The notes beneath the pieces are model-generated. The model was not told the DNA's origin, ran no database searches, and saw only the letters and a program-made list of their open reading frames with translations. DNA of 64,000 bases from Salinibacterium sp. NK8237 (GTDB lineage Bacteria > Actinomycetota > Actinomycetes > Actinomycetales > Microbacteriaceae), in assembly GCF_015864955.1 (NCBI RefSeq), contig NZ_JADYWE010000001.1, positions 1,488,001 through 1,552,000 of the forward strand. Reading direction: 5' to 3'. This document shows positions 8,067-16,576 of the stretch, in pieces. The position numbers and the translations under genes were made by a program. Positions within the stretch are counted from its first letter, which is position 1. Every line of letters begins with the position of its first letter.

Positions 8067-8978
8067 CTAGCGCGTGAGCGCCGTGGCGACGAGTCCACCG
8101 AGCGAGACGTTGCCGCGGTAGACCTCGACGTTGACATCCAGGCTGACGCCCTTGGTGTCCTTCTGGATGAAGTCGAGCAAGAACGGGGTTGAGGCGTTGC
8201 CGCTGATGCCCTGCTTCTCGGCCTCAGCCCATGCCCGGGCGAGGATGTCGTCGAGCTGCTCCGGCGGAAGCTGCTTGTCGACGGCGACGGGGTTGGCCAG
8301 CAACACCGACTGCGGCAGGCCGAGTTCATCGCGTGCGGTGACAACGGCGGCGACCTCTTCGGGAGTGTCGACTGAGTAGCCGATGCTGAAGCCAGAGTCA
8401 GTGACATAGAAGCCGGGGTACTTGGTGGTGCCGTAGCCGATGACCGGGATGTTGAGGGTCTCGAAGCGTTCGAGCGTTGCGGGGATGTCGAGAATCGACT
8501 TCACTCCGGCGCTGATCACGAGGATGGGGATCTGCGCCAACGTGGTCATGTCGGCTGACTCATCAAAGGTTTCGGAGGCGCCGTGGTGAACGCCACCGAG
8601 ACCGCCGGTGGAGAAGACCTTCACGCCAGCATGGTGGGCGAGGAACGCGGTTGCTGCGACGGTAGTGCCACCGTGGATGCCGAGCGCGCGAACAACAGGA
8701 AGGTCGCGAAGGCTGGCTTTGGCGATCTTGTCGGTGTTCGAGAGTTCGGTGATCTGTTCGGTACTGAGGCCGACAGTCGGCACACCGTTGAAGACACCGA
8801 TCGTGGCGGGCGTGACGCCCTGCGCGCGAAGACCGGCTTCGGCTTCAAGTGCAACGTCGAGGTTGCGCGGGCGAGGAAGCCCGTGGGTGAAGATTGTGGA
8901 TTCGAGAGCGACAACGGGGCGGTTCTCGCGAACAGCATCCTGCACTTCTTGGGACACGTGGATGACGGGTTCAGACAT
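8067..8978 (-). CDS. psuG: Pseudouridine-5'-phosphate glycosidase
   Basis: 303 residues, the full family length. The N-terminal ALESTIFTHGLPRPRN, VGLSTEQI, FSTGGLGGVHHGA and GYGTTKYPGF are family signatures. The enzyme reversibly cleaves the C-glycosidic bond of pseudouridine 5-phosphate to uracil and ribose 5-phosphate, with Mn2+. Start chosen at 8978 (MSEPVIHVSQ), preceded by GAGAG; an ATG at 8990 is the alternative. It is the first gene of a psuG-psuK-trpF operon and is divergent from a LysR gene. Confidence 0.92.
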   Translation of the reverse strand: MSEPVIHVSQEVQDAVRENRPVVALESTIFTHGLPRPRNLDVALEAEAGLRAQGVTPATIGVFNGVPTVGLSTEQITELSNTDKIAKASLRDLPVVRALGIHGGTTVAATAFLAHHAGVKVFSTGGLGGVHHGASETFDESADMTTLAQIPILVISAGVKSILDIPATLERFETLNIPVIGYGTTKYPGFYVTDSGFSIGYSVDTPEEVAAVVTARDELGLPQSVLLANPVAVDKQLPPEQLDDILARAWAEAEKQGISGNASTPFLLDFIQKDTKGVSLDVNVEVYRGNVSLGGLVATALTR

Positions 8979-9091
8979 AGTCACTCTCATTCTTCGCTGT
9001 GCTCTTCACTGATGCTCGGGCGGAGGCGTACCTCTCTCCCCACCGTAACCAGTCGATTACCAAGAATCCATAAAGAGTCACGAGAGTTTCG

Positions 9092-9106
9092 ATAGGTTTA
9101 ACCTAT
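9092..9106. promoter_or_regulatory. Palindromic LysR-type box (T-N11-A)
   Basis: ATAGGTT-T-AACCTAT is a 7+1+7 perfect palindrome and contains the T-N11-A pattern of LysR binding sites. It overlaps the ATG of the lysR-like gene at 9105, and sits 114 bp upstream of divergent psuG. This suits autorepression plus control of psuG. Binding is inferred. Confidence 0.55.
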
Positions 9107-9998
9107 GCGAATCACACTGCGGCAAGTGGAGATCTTTGTCGCCGTGGCCGAGTTCGGGCATTTCGGCCGCGCAGCCGAAGCTCTCCACATCTCCCAGCCA
9201 ACAGTGAGCCAGGAAGTCACTCGGCTGGAGCGCGCGCTGGAGGTCGCGCTGCTCGACCGGTCCGGGCGGTCAGCCACACTCACGCTGGCAGGCGAAGCGA
9301 TGGCCGCCGAGGGCAAGAAGCTGCTCGCTCACGCAACTCAAGTCGTGCTCGACGTGAAGCTGCACGAACCGAGCCGCCTGCGCACCGTGCGCGTGGTGGC
9401 GTCTCCGAGCATCGTAAATCGGCTGCTCCCCGCCGTGATCAGCAAAGCCGAACAGTCACTTGCATCCACTCGCATCGAAGACATCCTCGTCGACACCGGC
9501 GGCGTCTCCGCCCACCTCGTCGCCGAACAAGCAGATGTTGGACTCGGCCGTTTTCTCGACACCGTGGACGGGTACAGCGTTGAGGTGCTCGCCGAAGAAC
9601 AAGTCTTCGTCGCGATCAGCCGCAAACACCCACTGGCGGATGCCGCCCACCTCGAACTCCCCGAGCTCGGCGACCTTCCCCTGCTGTTGTGGCCGCGCGA
9701 ACAGAATCCCGCCTACTTCGACTACTTGCTCGAGATCTGCACCTCGCGTGGGCTGGGCCCGCTGCTTCTGGTGAGCCCGCCCCGAATCGTGGGTTCGCGG
9801 CTCTATCTGCTCTCGGAGTCGCGCGCGTTCTCGCTCGTCTCCGCCGCCCTCATCGGCCACCTGCCCGAAGATCTCGTCGCCATTCCGCTGGCCCGTCCGG
9901 CAACCCTGCCCCTCGAGATGCAGTGGCGCACGAGCGATGGCCGACCCCAGCTTGCCGCTCTTCGCGCACTCATTCGCGATGTGGCATCCGCCGGCTAG
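9105..9998 (+). CDS. LysR-family transcriptional regulator
   Basis: 297 residues. The N-terminal winged helix at about 1-60 (LRQVEIFVAVAEFGHFGRAAEALHISQPTVSQEV) is followed by a two-lobed substrate-binding domain at about 88-295. It is divergent from psuG-psuK-trpF, so it probably senses pseudouridine or a related metabolite. That link is from position only. The start codon lies within a palindromic LysR box; no Shine-Dalgarno is seen. Confidence 0.88.
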   Translation: MRITLRQVEIFVAVAEFGHFGRAAEALHISQPTVSQEVTRLERALEVALLDRSGRSATLTLAGEAMAAEGKKLLAHATQVVLDVKLHEPSRLRTVRVVASPSIVNRLLPAVISKAEQSLASTRIEDILVDTGGVSAHLVAEQADVGLGRFLDTVDGYSVEVLAEEQVFVAISRKHPLADAAHLELPELGDLPLLLWPREQNPAYFDYLLEICTSRGLGPLLLVSPPRIVGSRLYLLSESRAFSLVSAALIGHLPEDLVAIPLARPATLPLEMQWRTSDGRPQLAALRALIRDVASAG

Positions 9999-10055
9999 CG
10001 ACGCCCGCGTTTCGCTAGTGCCCGCTGCGGGTATTCCCGCCGCGGCCAGTGTCGC

Positions 10056-11216
10056 TCAACGTTTCGGCCAGCTCCAGGGCGGTTCATCAAGCATGCCTTG
10101 GCCCTCGATCACAGTCTCGCCGTCACGCTTGATGAGATGAACCTCGTTCGCTCCGCCGCGCACCAGACCGTCGACTAGCGCTGAAGCGTGCGACACCACC
10201 ACGATCTGGGTCAACTGTGCTGCAGCCTCGACAAGCTGAGCGAGCGGCTCGAGAAGTCGCGGATGCAGACTTGTCTCCGGCTCATTCAACACGAGCAGCG
10301 ATGGTGGTGTCGGCGAGAGCAGCGCCGCCACGAGCATGAGAAAGCGAAGCGTGCCATCAGAAAGTTCATGGGTCTCCAGCGGCCGCAGCAGCCCAGGCTG
10401 CTCCATCACGAGCGAGAACAGTCCATCGCGTGACTGCACCCGCACGGATGCACCATCGAAGGCCTGCTCAATCGTGCGGTCGAGCAACGTTCTGTCGCCA
10501 CGCTCGCGAATGGTTTGGATCGCTGCTGCCAAATCGGCGCCGCTGTGGCTCAGCACGGGAGTATTCGTGCCGAGCTGCGCTTGACGAACCGGAGCATCGG
10601 GATCGGTTCGAAAATGATCGTAGAAGCGCCACGACCCCAATCCTTCCCGCACCGTCAGCAGTTCCGGAGCCAGCCCCGGATCCGCAAATGCTGCCACCAT
10701 GCTTTCGATGGGACGTAGGCGGTAGTCGTGCGCGACCCACTCGCCCCGAGCATCCCGCACCCGAACGGCGCCATTTCGTCGCTCGCTGAGAGCGGTCGCC
10801 GGCCGCAACACCGCGCCGCTAAACACTGACTCCGCTTTGATCTCGGGATCGCGGGAGAACATCGTGCACTGGTCAGTGGGCAACCCGAAGTCGACTGCAT
10901 ACCCAAACTCGGTGCCGGCGTAGCCAAGCTTGAGCGCCACGACATCTTTGCGCACGGTGCCTTGGACGGGATGCCCGGCGCGTTTCGCTGCTGCAGCACC
11001 CGCTTCGGGGCCAGCCCACAGCATCGACTGCACACCGCCCTCGCGCGCCAGCGCAGCAATCGCGCCACTCTGTCCCACTTCGGAAAGCAACCGCAGGCTG
11101 CGATACACACTCGACTTGCCGACGCCGTTCGCGCCCGAAATGACCGTCAATCTACCAAGCGGCATAACGAGATGCCGCAGGGAACGAAACCCCTCGATCG
11201 CCAGCGTCGTAATCAT
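10056..11216 (-). CDS. AAA-family ATPase, RecF/SMC/OLD-like, without nuclease domain
   Basis: 386 residues. Walker A is ISGANGVGKSS at about residues 28-38, after ITTLAIEGFRSLRHL, the typical N-terminal strand of AAA_21-type predicted ATPases. Walker B is LLVLNEPETSLHPRLLEPLAQLV in the C-terminal third, with SDGTLR as the ABC-like signature. The length leaves no room for a TOPRIM nuclease as in OLD proteins, and no nuclease gene is adjacent. Function unknown; relatives are involved in DNA repair or phage defence. Stands alone as a transcription unit. Confidence 0.82.
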   Translation of the reverse strand: MITTLAIEGFRSLRHLVMPLGRLTVISGANGVGKSSVYRSLRLLSEVGQSGAIAALAREGGVQSMLWAGPEAGAAAAKRAGHPVQGTVRKDVVALKLGYAGTEFGYAVDFGLPTDQCTMFSRDPEIKAESVFSGAVLRPATALSERRNGAVRVRDARGEWVAHDYRLRPIESMVAAFADPGLAPELLTVREGLGSWRFYDHFRTDPDAPVRQAQLGTNTPVLSHSGADLAAAIQTIRERGDRTLLDRTIEQAFDGASVRVQSRDGLFSLVMEQPGLLRPLETHELSDGTLRFLMLVAALLSPTPPSLLVLNEPETSLHPRLLEPLAQLVEAAAQLTQIVVVSHASALVDGLVRGGANEVHLIKRDGETVIEGQGMLDEPPWSWPKR

Positions 11217-11280
11217 GCCGCGAGTTTAGCCACGGCGGCTGTCATTGCTGTGACGCCTTAGGCTCGCGGTTGCGAAAGCG

Positions 11281-12402
11281 CTAGCGCCCGTTTTTCATGG
11301 CTTGAATCTTGCTGAGGGTCGCGATGGCCTGGCGGGCGATCATCCGCCCCGCACGGTTGGCACCAATCGTTGATGCCTGCGGCCCGTACCCGGCGAAGAA
11401 GACACGGGGGTCTTTCCAGGCGACGCCCTGCCCGACGGCCACTCCGCCCTCTTTCTCGCGAAGTTTCAGCGGAGCAAGGTGACGCAGTTCTGGGCGGAAC
11501 CCGGTTGACCAAATAATGGCATCCGCCTGCTGGAAGGCACCATCTTTCCAGCGCACCCCATCGGGCTCGATGCTCGAAAACATGGGGCGCGGCGTCAAAA
11601 CGCCCCGTTCAATTCCGGCTTGGATGCGGCGGGTGCGCGGAACACCCGTGCCACTGACGATGCTGGGCAGGGCTCGGCCCGCCCGCGCCGCCTCATCCTG
11701 CATCAGCACGGCTTCTTTGCGCGCTTCAAGGTTGAGGCCACCGTCTTCGAGGAAGTCGATGGGGCGTCGGCTCACCCAGGTGAGATTGCTGGCGATGTTT
11801 TCGAGTTCGAGCAGGAATCCGATTGCCGACGTTCCGCCGCCAACTACGACAACGCTCTGGTCGGTGAATTCGCGGGCGCTGCGGTATTCGCTCGTGTGAA
11901 GGTGGCGACCCTTGAACGACTTGAGCCCCGGGTACCACGGGATAAACGGCGCACCCCACGTGCCGGTGGCGTTGATAACGAGCATCGTGCTGACGGTTTT
12001 GGTTTCTTCGCCATCGAGGGTGAAGGTCACGTTCAGGTGTTCGCCGAGGTTATCGACGGCGATGACATCCGCATTGCGCACGACTTGCAAACCGTAGTGC
12101 TCTTCGTATGCACGGTAATAGTCAGCGACGACCTTCTTGGCTGGCATGTGTTTGTCGGCGGTCTCAAAGCTCAAACCGAGCTCTTCGAGACCGGGAAGGT
12201 CATTGATGCGGTGGGCGGAACCAATGCGCAACGCTTCCCAACGAAACTGCCACGCGCCGCCTGTATTGGGGCCGCGGTCGAGCAGCACAAAGTCGTTGCC
12301 GGCGTCGAGACCTAGTCTCTGCAAATAGTAGGCAACAGAGAGGCCCGCTTGGCCAGCACCAATAACGACAACAGAGGTGTCGGTTTCAGTGGTGGATGTC
12401 AC
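11281..12402 (-). CDS. FAD/NAD(P)-dependent flavin monooxygenase-like oxidoreductase
   Basis: 373 residues. The FAD-binding Rossmann motif VVVIGAGQAGLSVAYYL is at about 10-27 and the second dinucleotide motif VVVVGGGTSAIG at about 175-187. In between are INATGTWGAPFIPWYPG and GRHLHTSEY, typical of FMO/CzcO-type proteins; the C-terminal STGFRPELRHL is also conserved. It probably oxygenates a small molecule; substrate unknown. The start at 12402 is divergent from the DUF3073 gene. Confidence 0.85.
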   Translation of the reverse strand: MTSTTETDTSVVVIGAGQAGLSVAYYLQRLGLDAGNDFVLLDRGPNTGGAWQFRWEALRIGSAHRINDLPGLEELGLSFETADKHMPAKKVVADYYRAYEEHYGLQVVRNADVIAVDNLGEHLNVTFTLDGEETKTVSTMLVINATGTWGAPFIPWYPGLKSFKGRHLHTSEYRSAREFTDQSVVVVGGGTSAIGFLLELENIASNLTWVSRRPIDFLEDGGLNLEARKEAVLMQDEAARAGRALPSIVSGTGVPRTRRIQAGIERGVLTPRPMFSSIEPDGVRWKDGAFQQADAIIWSTGFRPELRHLAPLKLREKEGGVAVGQGVAWKDPRVFFAGYGPQASTIGANRAGRMIARQAIATLSKIQAMKNGR

Positions 12403-12557
12403 GGGCTAACGTTACCCGTGAACACCCCACCTGTGCACCGCCCACGAAGACCTTTCTGTCCACCGTGCTAAACTTCAGGTTAGTTTTCATCCATCCCTGT
12501 TCGCTCGTTCGCTGGCCACCGTCAGTGCACCGGGACAGAAGCATGAGGGGGTCTCGA

Positions 12558-12797
12558 ATGGGACGCGGCCGTCAAAAGGCAAAGCACACCAAGGTTGCTC
12601 GGGATTTGAAGTACTTCAGCCCAGACACCAACTATGGTGCACTCGCTCGCGAGTTGAGCGGGTCAGAAAGCGCTGCTCCGGTGTCGGAAGACAGCGAAAA
12701 GTGGCCGGAGTACTCCGCTGGTAGTGCCTACAGCGATAAGTACGACGTCGACGAAGAGGACGACGAAGACGACAACGAGGAAACTCGTAGCGCCTGA
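12558..12797 (+). CDS. DUF3073 domain protein
   Basis: 79 residues: the basic N-terminal block MGRGRQKAKHTKVARDLKYF and a strongly acidic C-terminus (DVDEEDDEDDNEETRSA). This small family is confined to Actinobacteria and has no known function. The start at 12558 is preceded by GAGGGGG and begins at the conserved MGRGRQKAK; the longer frame from 12396 is not credible. In many actinobacteria this gene neighbours purF and purM, and here it is 2.5 kb from purM. Confidence 0.9.
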   Translation: MGRGRQKAKHTKVARDLKYFSPDTNYGALARELSGSESAAPVSEDSEKWPEYSAGSAYSDKYDVDEEDDEDDNEETRSA

Positions 12798-12818
12798 TAG
12801 TCACCTTCTAATCACAAG

Positions 12819-12852
12819 GCGAGCACCAGACCCTCCGGGGTCGGATGCTCGC
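12819..12852. terminator. Hairpin between convergent genes, probable bidirectional terminator
   Basis: GCGAGCA (12819-12825) pairs with TGCTCGC (12846-12852), with GACC/GGTC inner pairing possible. It lies between the DUF3073 stop and the convergent aminotransferase stop. There is no long T tract. Confidence 0.6.
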
Positions 12853-12876
12853 TTCGTGCGTTAACGTGACGCCGGG

Positions 12877-14280
12877 CTAGCGCTCGCGCGACCACTCCAC
12901 GAGAGTAGGCACCGCGTCTTCGGCGAAGCGCTCATAGTCGTCTGCGGTGTTATAGGCGTGCGCGGAGAGCCTTAAGTAGCCGATGTCGCGGAAGCTCGTG
13001 ACTTGGGTTTCGAATCCGAGTTCGTCCGTGATGCGTTGACGAATAGCGTGAGCGGTGTCATCCGTTGTGCCGAGAGCGCCGGGGAGCCGCAGGAGACGCA
13101 TTCCCGGAGCGGGGGTTCCGACATCCACTCGCGACTCTTCGCCAGACGCAGCATCGAGCGCATCGGCGACAACGTCGGTGGAGTAGTCGAGCAACGAGTC
13201 GATGTAGCTGCGAATGGAATCCCAGCCAATACGGTCTTCGAGGCCCGTGATTGCATCGACGGTCGCGAGATAGGGCGTGTAGTCGAGGGTGCCCTGGTCG
13301 TCGAAACGACCGGGGAACGGCTCATCCATTCCCCACGAATCAATCACCGGATACAGGTTCTTGGCGAATTTCTTTTCTGCCACTAGCACTGCGGTTCCGC
13401 GGAAACCGCACGCAAACTTGTGCAAATTGCCCACCCAAGCGGATGCCGCAACGCCCTCTGCCGGGCGGTGCTGAATTCCCGGGGCGTGAGCTGCATCCAC
13501 GAGCAGAGGCACCCCGTGCTTCGTGGCCAACTCGGCGAGCGCCGCGACCGGGAACTCGCGCGCAGTGGCCGAGGTTGAGGCGTCGATGATGAGGCCTGCA
13601 GGCTTCTTGGCGAGTGCTTTGCCAAGAACGGTGAGGATGTGTTCGGGCGTGGCATCGAGAGCGATGGGCACGGTGCGCACTTTGGCTCCGCGCTGGCGGG
13701 CCTCGCGGCGGGCCGAGAAGGCGACTGCCCCGTAAGCGTGGTCGGTGATGAGCACCTCGTCACCGGCGTTGAGCATGAGGGCGCGGATGGCGGCCGTCAT
13801 TCCGGCGCTGGCGTTGGGGACGAAAGCGAAACGGTCGGCATCCACACCGATGAAGTCGGCAAGGTTCGCGCGGGCCTGAGCAAGACGCTCAGGCGCGGCC
13901 ATGAACCAACGCTGCGGTGCACTCTCGGTGTCTTGCAGGTAGGCGAGGCGACGCAGTTGGGCAAAGACAGGGACTGCTCCGAAGGAGCCGTGGTTGATGT
14001 GGCGCCAGCGGGAGTTCAGACTCCACAGCGCGGCGGCGGGAGAACCATCGCGGGTCAGCAGCGGTTCGGGGCGGGGCGTGCCCTCTGCGTGATCGGCGTC
14101 ATCGTGGCCGTCATCCGCGGCGTCATCCGAGTCAGCTTCGTTCACGGTCACGACGTCGCTGTCGTCAGCGTCGTCGAGCTGCTCATCCACCACGGTGTGC
14201 TCGTGTTCGGGTTCTGCGAGTTGCTCGTCGTTGTCGACGTCAACCGAGTTGTCGGGCTGCTTAGTTGCCATAGCGCCCAT
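12877..14280 (-). CDS. Class V aminotransferase (isopenicillin-N epimerase-like) with acidic N-terminal extension
   Basis: 467 residues. From about residue 80 it is a PLP-dependent fold-type I enzyme: WRHINHGSFGAVP, FVPNASAGM, ITDHAYGAVAF, VDAAHAPG and the PLP lysine in VGNLHKFACGFRG. These match the CefD/cysteine desulfurase-like group. Residues 4-70 are a low-complexity Asp/Glu-rich segment (DDADDSDVV, DDAADDGHDDADHAEG) not normal for the family and probably disordered. Reaction unknown; amino-acid epimerase, lyase or desulfurase are all possible. ATG at 14280 or 14271 are equivalent candidates. Confidence 0.85.
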   Translation of the reverse strand: MGAMATKQPDNSVDVDNDEQLAEPEHEHTVVDEQLDDADDSDVVTVNEADSDDAADDGHDDADHAEGTPRPEPLLTRDGSPAAALWSLNSRWRHINHGSFGAVPVFAQLRRLAYLQDTESAPQRWFMAAPERLAQARANLADFIGVDADRFAFVPNASAGMTAAIRALMLNAGDEVLITDHAYGAVAFSARREARQRGAKVRTVPIALDATPEHILTVLGKALAKKPAGLIIDASTSATAREFPVAALAELATKHGVPLLVDAAHAPGIQHRPAEGVAASAWVGNLHKFACGFRGTAVLVAEKKFAKNLYPVIDSWGMDEPFPGRFDDQGTLDYTPYLATVDAITGLEDRIGWDSIRSYIDSLLDYSTDVVADALDAASGEESRVDVGTPAPGMRLLRLPGALGTTDDTAHAIRQRITDELGFETQVTSFRDIGYLRLSAHAYNTADDYERFAEDAVPTLVEWSRER

Positions 14281-14355
14281 TCAAGCGCACGGCACCGGAT
14301 TCGCTTCGGTGGCACCCGGGGCGCAGCGAAAACACTGCTGCAGTGAAGGCGTTGC

Positions 14356-15255
14356 CTAGGTGAGAGCGCGCCCGCGGCGACGGCGCAGCAACCCGGTCGT
14401 GATGGCGACGCCGAGAAGCAGCATCACTCCACCAATAACTTCGATCACCGTCGGCACCTCACCGAGCGCTAACCACGCGGTGGTCATGCCGATCGGCGGA
14501 ACGAGCATCGTGAAGGGCACGACAGCGGATGCCGCATGGCGGGCGAGCAACGTGTTCCAGATGCCGTACCCGACAAGGCTGGCGAGCCACGCGGTGTAAG
14601 CGGTCGAGAGCAGCTGCGGAACGGTGAGGTGCGTGAGGGCGAAGCCGACAGCATCCGCCCCATTTATCGCGAAGGCGAGCCCGAGCATCGGGATCGGTAC
14701 GACCAGGGCCGACCAGACCGTGAGCGACAGTCCGGCCAGTGGCGAGGACGTGGTGCCGATGCGCCCGACTCGGCGTGCGATGACATTGCCGATGGCCCAC
14801 GATGCAGCAGCGGCCAGGGTCACGAAGAAGGCCAGCACGGGAGTTTCTACCCCGCGCCCGCTTCCCACCACGACCAGGCCCGCGGCGCCGAGCACGACTC
14901 CGACCAGTTGACTGCGCGTGGGGGTTTCACGCAGCGCGAGAGCGGCGAACACCACCGTCAGCACCACCTGCGCTTGCAACACAAGTGAGGCGAGGCCGGG
15001 CGGCATGCCGATGGCGAGCGCGGTGTAGAGCAGGCCGAACTGCCCGAGGCTCATGAACGAGCCGATGAGCACTACGTCGCGAAACCTCGACTTCGGCCGC
15101 GGCACGAAGAAGATAGCGGGAACAATCACCACCATGAAGCGCAACGCTAGAAACAGCGTGGGTGGCATCCCCTCGAGTCCAACATCGATAACAACGAAGT
15201 TGAGCCCCCAAATGATGGCGACGAGCACTGCGGCGAGAATGGAACGGATGGGCAT
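14356..15255 (-). CDS. EamA/DMT-family transporter
   Basis: 299 residues with ten predicted membrane helices in two EamA repeats. The first opens with AAVLVAIIWGLNFVVIDVGL and includes LALRFMVVIVPA; the second begins near AAAASWAIGNVIARRVG. Family members export amino acids or other metabolites. It is close to, but separated by 73 bp from, purM on the same strand. Substrate not predictable. Confidence 0.88.
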   Translation of the reverse strand: MPIRSILAAVLVAIIWGLNFVVIDVGLEGMPPTLFLALRFMVVIVPAIFFVPRPKSRFRDVVLIGSFMSLGQFGLLYTALAIGMPPGLASLVLQAQVVLTVVFAALALRETPTRSQLVGVVLGAAGLVVVGSGRGVETPVLAFFVTLAAAASWAIGNVIARRVGRIGTTSSPLAGLSLTVWSALVVPIPMLGLAFAINGADAVGFALTHLTVPQLLSTAYTAWLASLVGYGIWNTLLARHAASAVVPFTMLVPPIGMTTAWLALGEVPTVIEVIGGVMLLLGVAITTGLLRRRRGRALT

Positions 15256-15328
15256 AGTTCAACGCCTCAGATAGGGACCGGGATCACGACCGGAAATAAC
15301 GCGGCTCGCGCTCAACGCAACGATAAAG

Positions 15329-16435
15329 CTAGTTCGCGTACGAACCGCTCAGGCGCACAGCGCCACCGTTGACGCCCTTGGCTCCCTGTTCGAAGCCAGA
15401 AAGATCATGGGCGGCCATCGAAACACGACCAACTTCCCACGAGGGGATGCCGTCGGCGGTGAGTGCTGCGATGGTCGCGTCGGCAGCATCCGCAGCCACG
15501 ATCGCGATCATGCCGATCCCGAGGTTCCAGGTTCCTTCGGCACTTTCGAGGCTGGAACCAGCCAGGTCAGACAGCACACGGAATACGGTGGGCGGCGACC
15601 AGGTCGAGCGCTCAACTTCAACCCACGAGCCGACAGGCAGCACGCGCGCGAGGTTCGCGGCGATTCCGCCACCCGTGACGTGGCTGAGCGAGTGCACAGC
15701 ACCGGGCTGGGCGTCGAGCAGGTTCAGCAGCGGCATCGTGTAGAGGCGGGTCGGCTCGAGGAGCACTTCGCCGACGACTCCGCCGAGTTCGTTGAGGTGG
15801 TCGCTGTAGCCGACCTTGTTGTTGGCCAGAATGTGGCGCACGAGAGAGAAACCGTTCGAGTGGATGCCCGAGGACTCCATCGCGATCACAACATCGCCAT
15901 CGGCCACAAGGTGCGGGCCGAGCTGGGATCCCGCTTCAACCACACCGGTTGCCGCACCGGCAACGTCGTAGTCGTCGGGGCCGAGAAGACCAGGGTGTTC
16001 TGCCGTTTCGCCGCCGACCAGCGCGGTGCCGGTAGCCGAGCATCCACGGGCAATACCGGCAACGATGTCGGCGATGCGCGAGGGAACGACCTTGCCACAC
16101 GCGATGTAGTCGGTCATAAAGAGGGGCTTGGCGCCCACGACGATGATGTCGTCAACGACCATGCCGACGAGGTCTTGACCGATGGTGTCGTGCTTGTCGA
16201 GAGCCTGAGCGATCGCGACCTTGGTGCCCACGCCATCCGTCGATGTTGCCATCAGCGGGTGCTTGTAGTCCTTGAAGAACGAGGCGTCATAGAGGCCAGC
16301 GAAACCGCCGAACCCTCCGACCACGTTGGGCCCATGAGTGGCACTGACGGCCGCCTTCATGAGTTCGACGGCGCGGTCACCAGCAGCGGTATCGACACCG
16401 GCTGCGGCATAGCTGGAAGAAGAGTTCTCGGTCAC
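15329..16435 (-). CDS. purM: Phosphoribosylformylglycinamidine cyclo-ligase (AIR synthetase)
   Basis: 368 residues. Step five of de novo purine synthesis: ATP-dependent ring closure of FGAM to AIR. Motifs: SYAAAGVD at the start, STDGVGTKVAIA (nucleotide loop), DLVGMVVDDIIVVGAKPLFMTDY, LVGGETAEHPG and GIHSNGFSLVR. It is divergent from purF, with a 141-bp gap. In many actinobacteria the two are co-directional, so this is a local rearrangement. Confidence 0.95.
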   Translation of the reverse strand: MTENSSSSYAAAGVDTAAGDRAVELMKAAVSATHGPNVVGGFGGFAGLYDASFFKDYKHPLMATSTDGVGTKVAIAQALDKHDTIGQDLVGMVVDDIIVVGAKPLFMTDYIACGKVVPSRIADIVAGIARGCSATGTALVGGETAEHPGLLGPDDYDVAGAATGVVEAGSQLGPHLVADGDVVIAMESSGIHSNGFSLVRHILANNKVGYSDHLNELGGVVGEVLLEPTRLYTMPLLNLLDAQPGAVHSLSHVTGGGIAANLARVLPVGSWVEVERSTWSPPTVFRVLSDLAGSSLESAEGTWNLGIGMIAIVAADAADATIAALTADGIPSWEVGRVSMAAHDLSGFEQGAKGVNGGAVRLSGSYAN

Positions 16436-16576
16436 GGCTCAAGCGTACCGGTCTGCGGGTTTTACGCGCAGCAGCACCCCCGCTCCCCCCGCAGCAACCG
16501 CACTGCCAGATGTGAGAAGCTAGACCGTACTCACACCGGGTACGCGCTCTACGACCTCAGGGAGCCACGCGAAAGC

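Noticed and set aside
6665..8077. 470-codon plus-strand open frame
   Set aside because: Antisense to trpF and psuK, which have clear family motifs.
15407..16576. 390-codon N-terminal extension of purF
   Set aside because: The frame is open but antisense to purM, lacks PurF homology, and would bury the N-terminal catalytic Cys.
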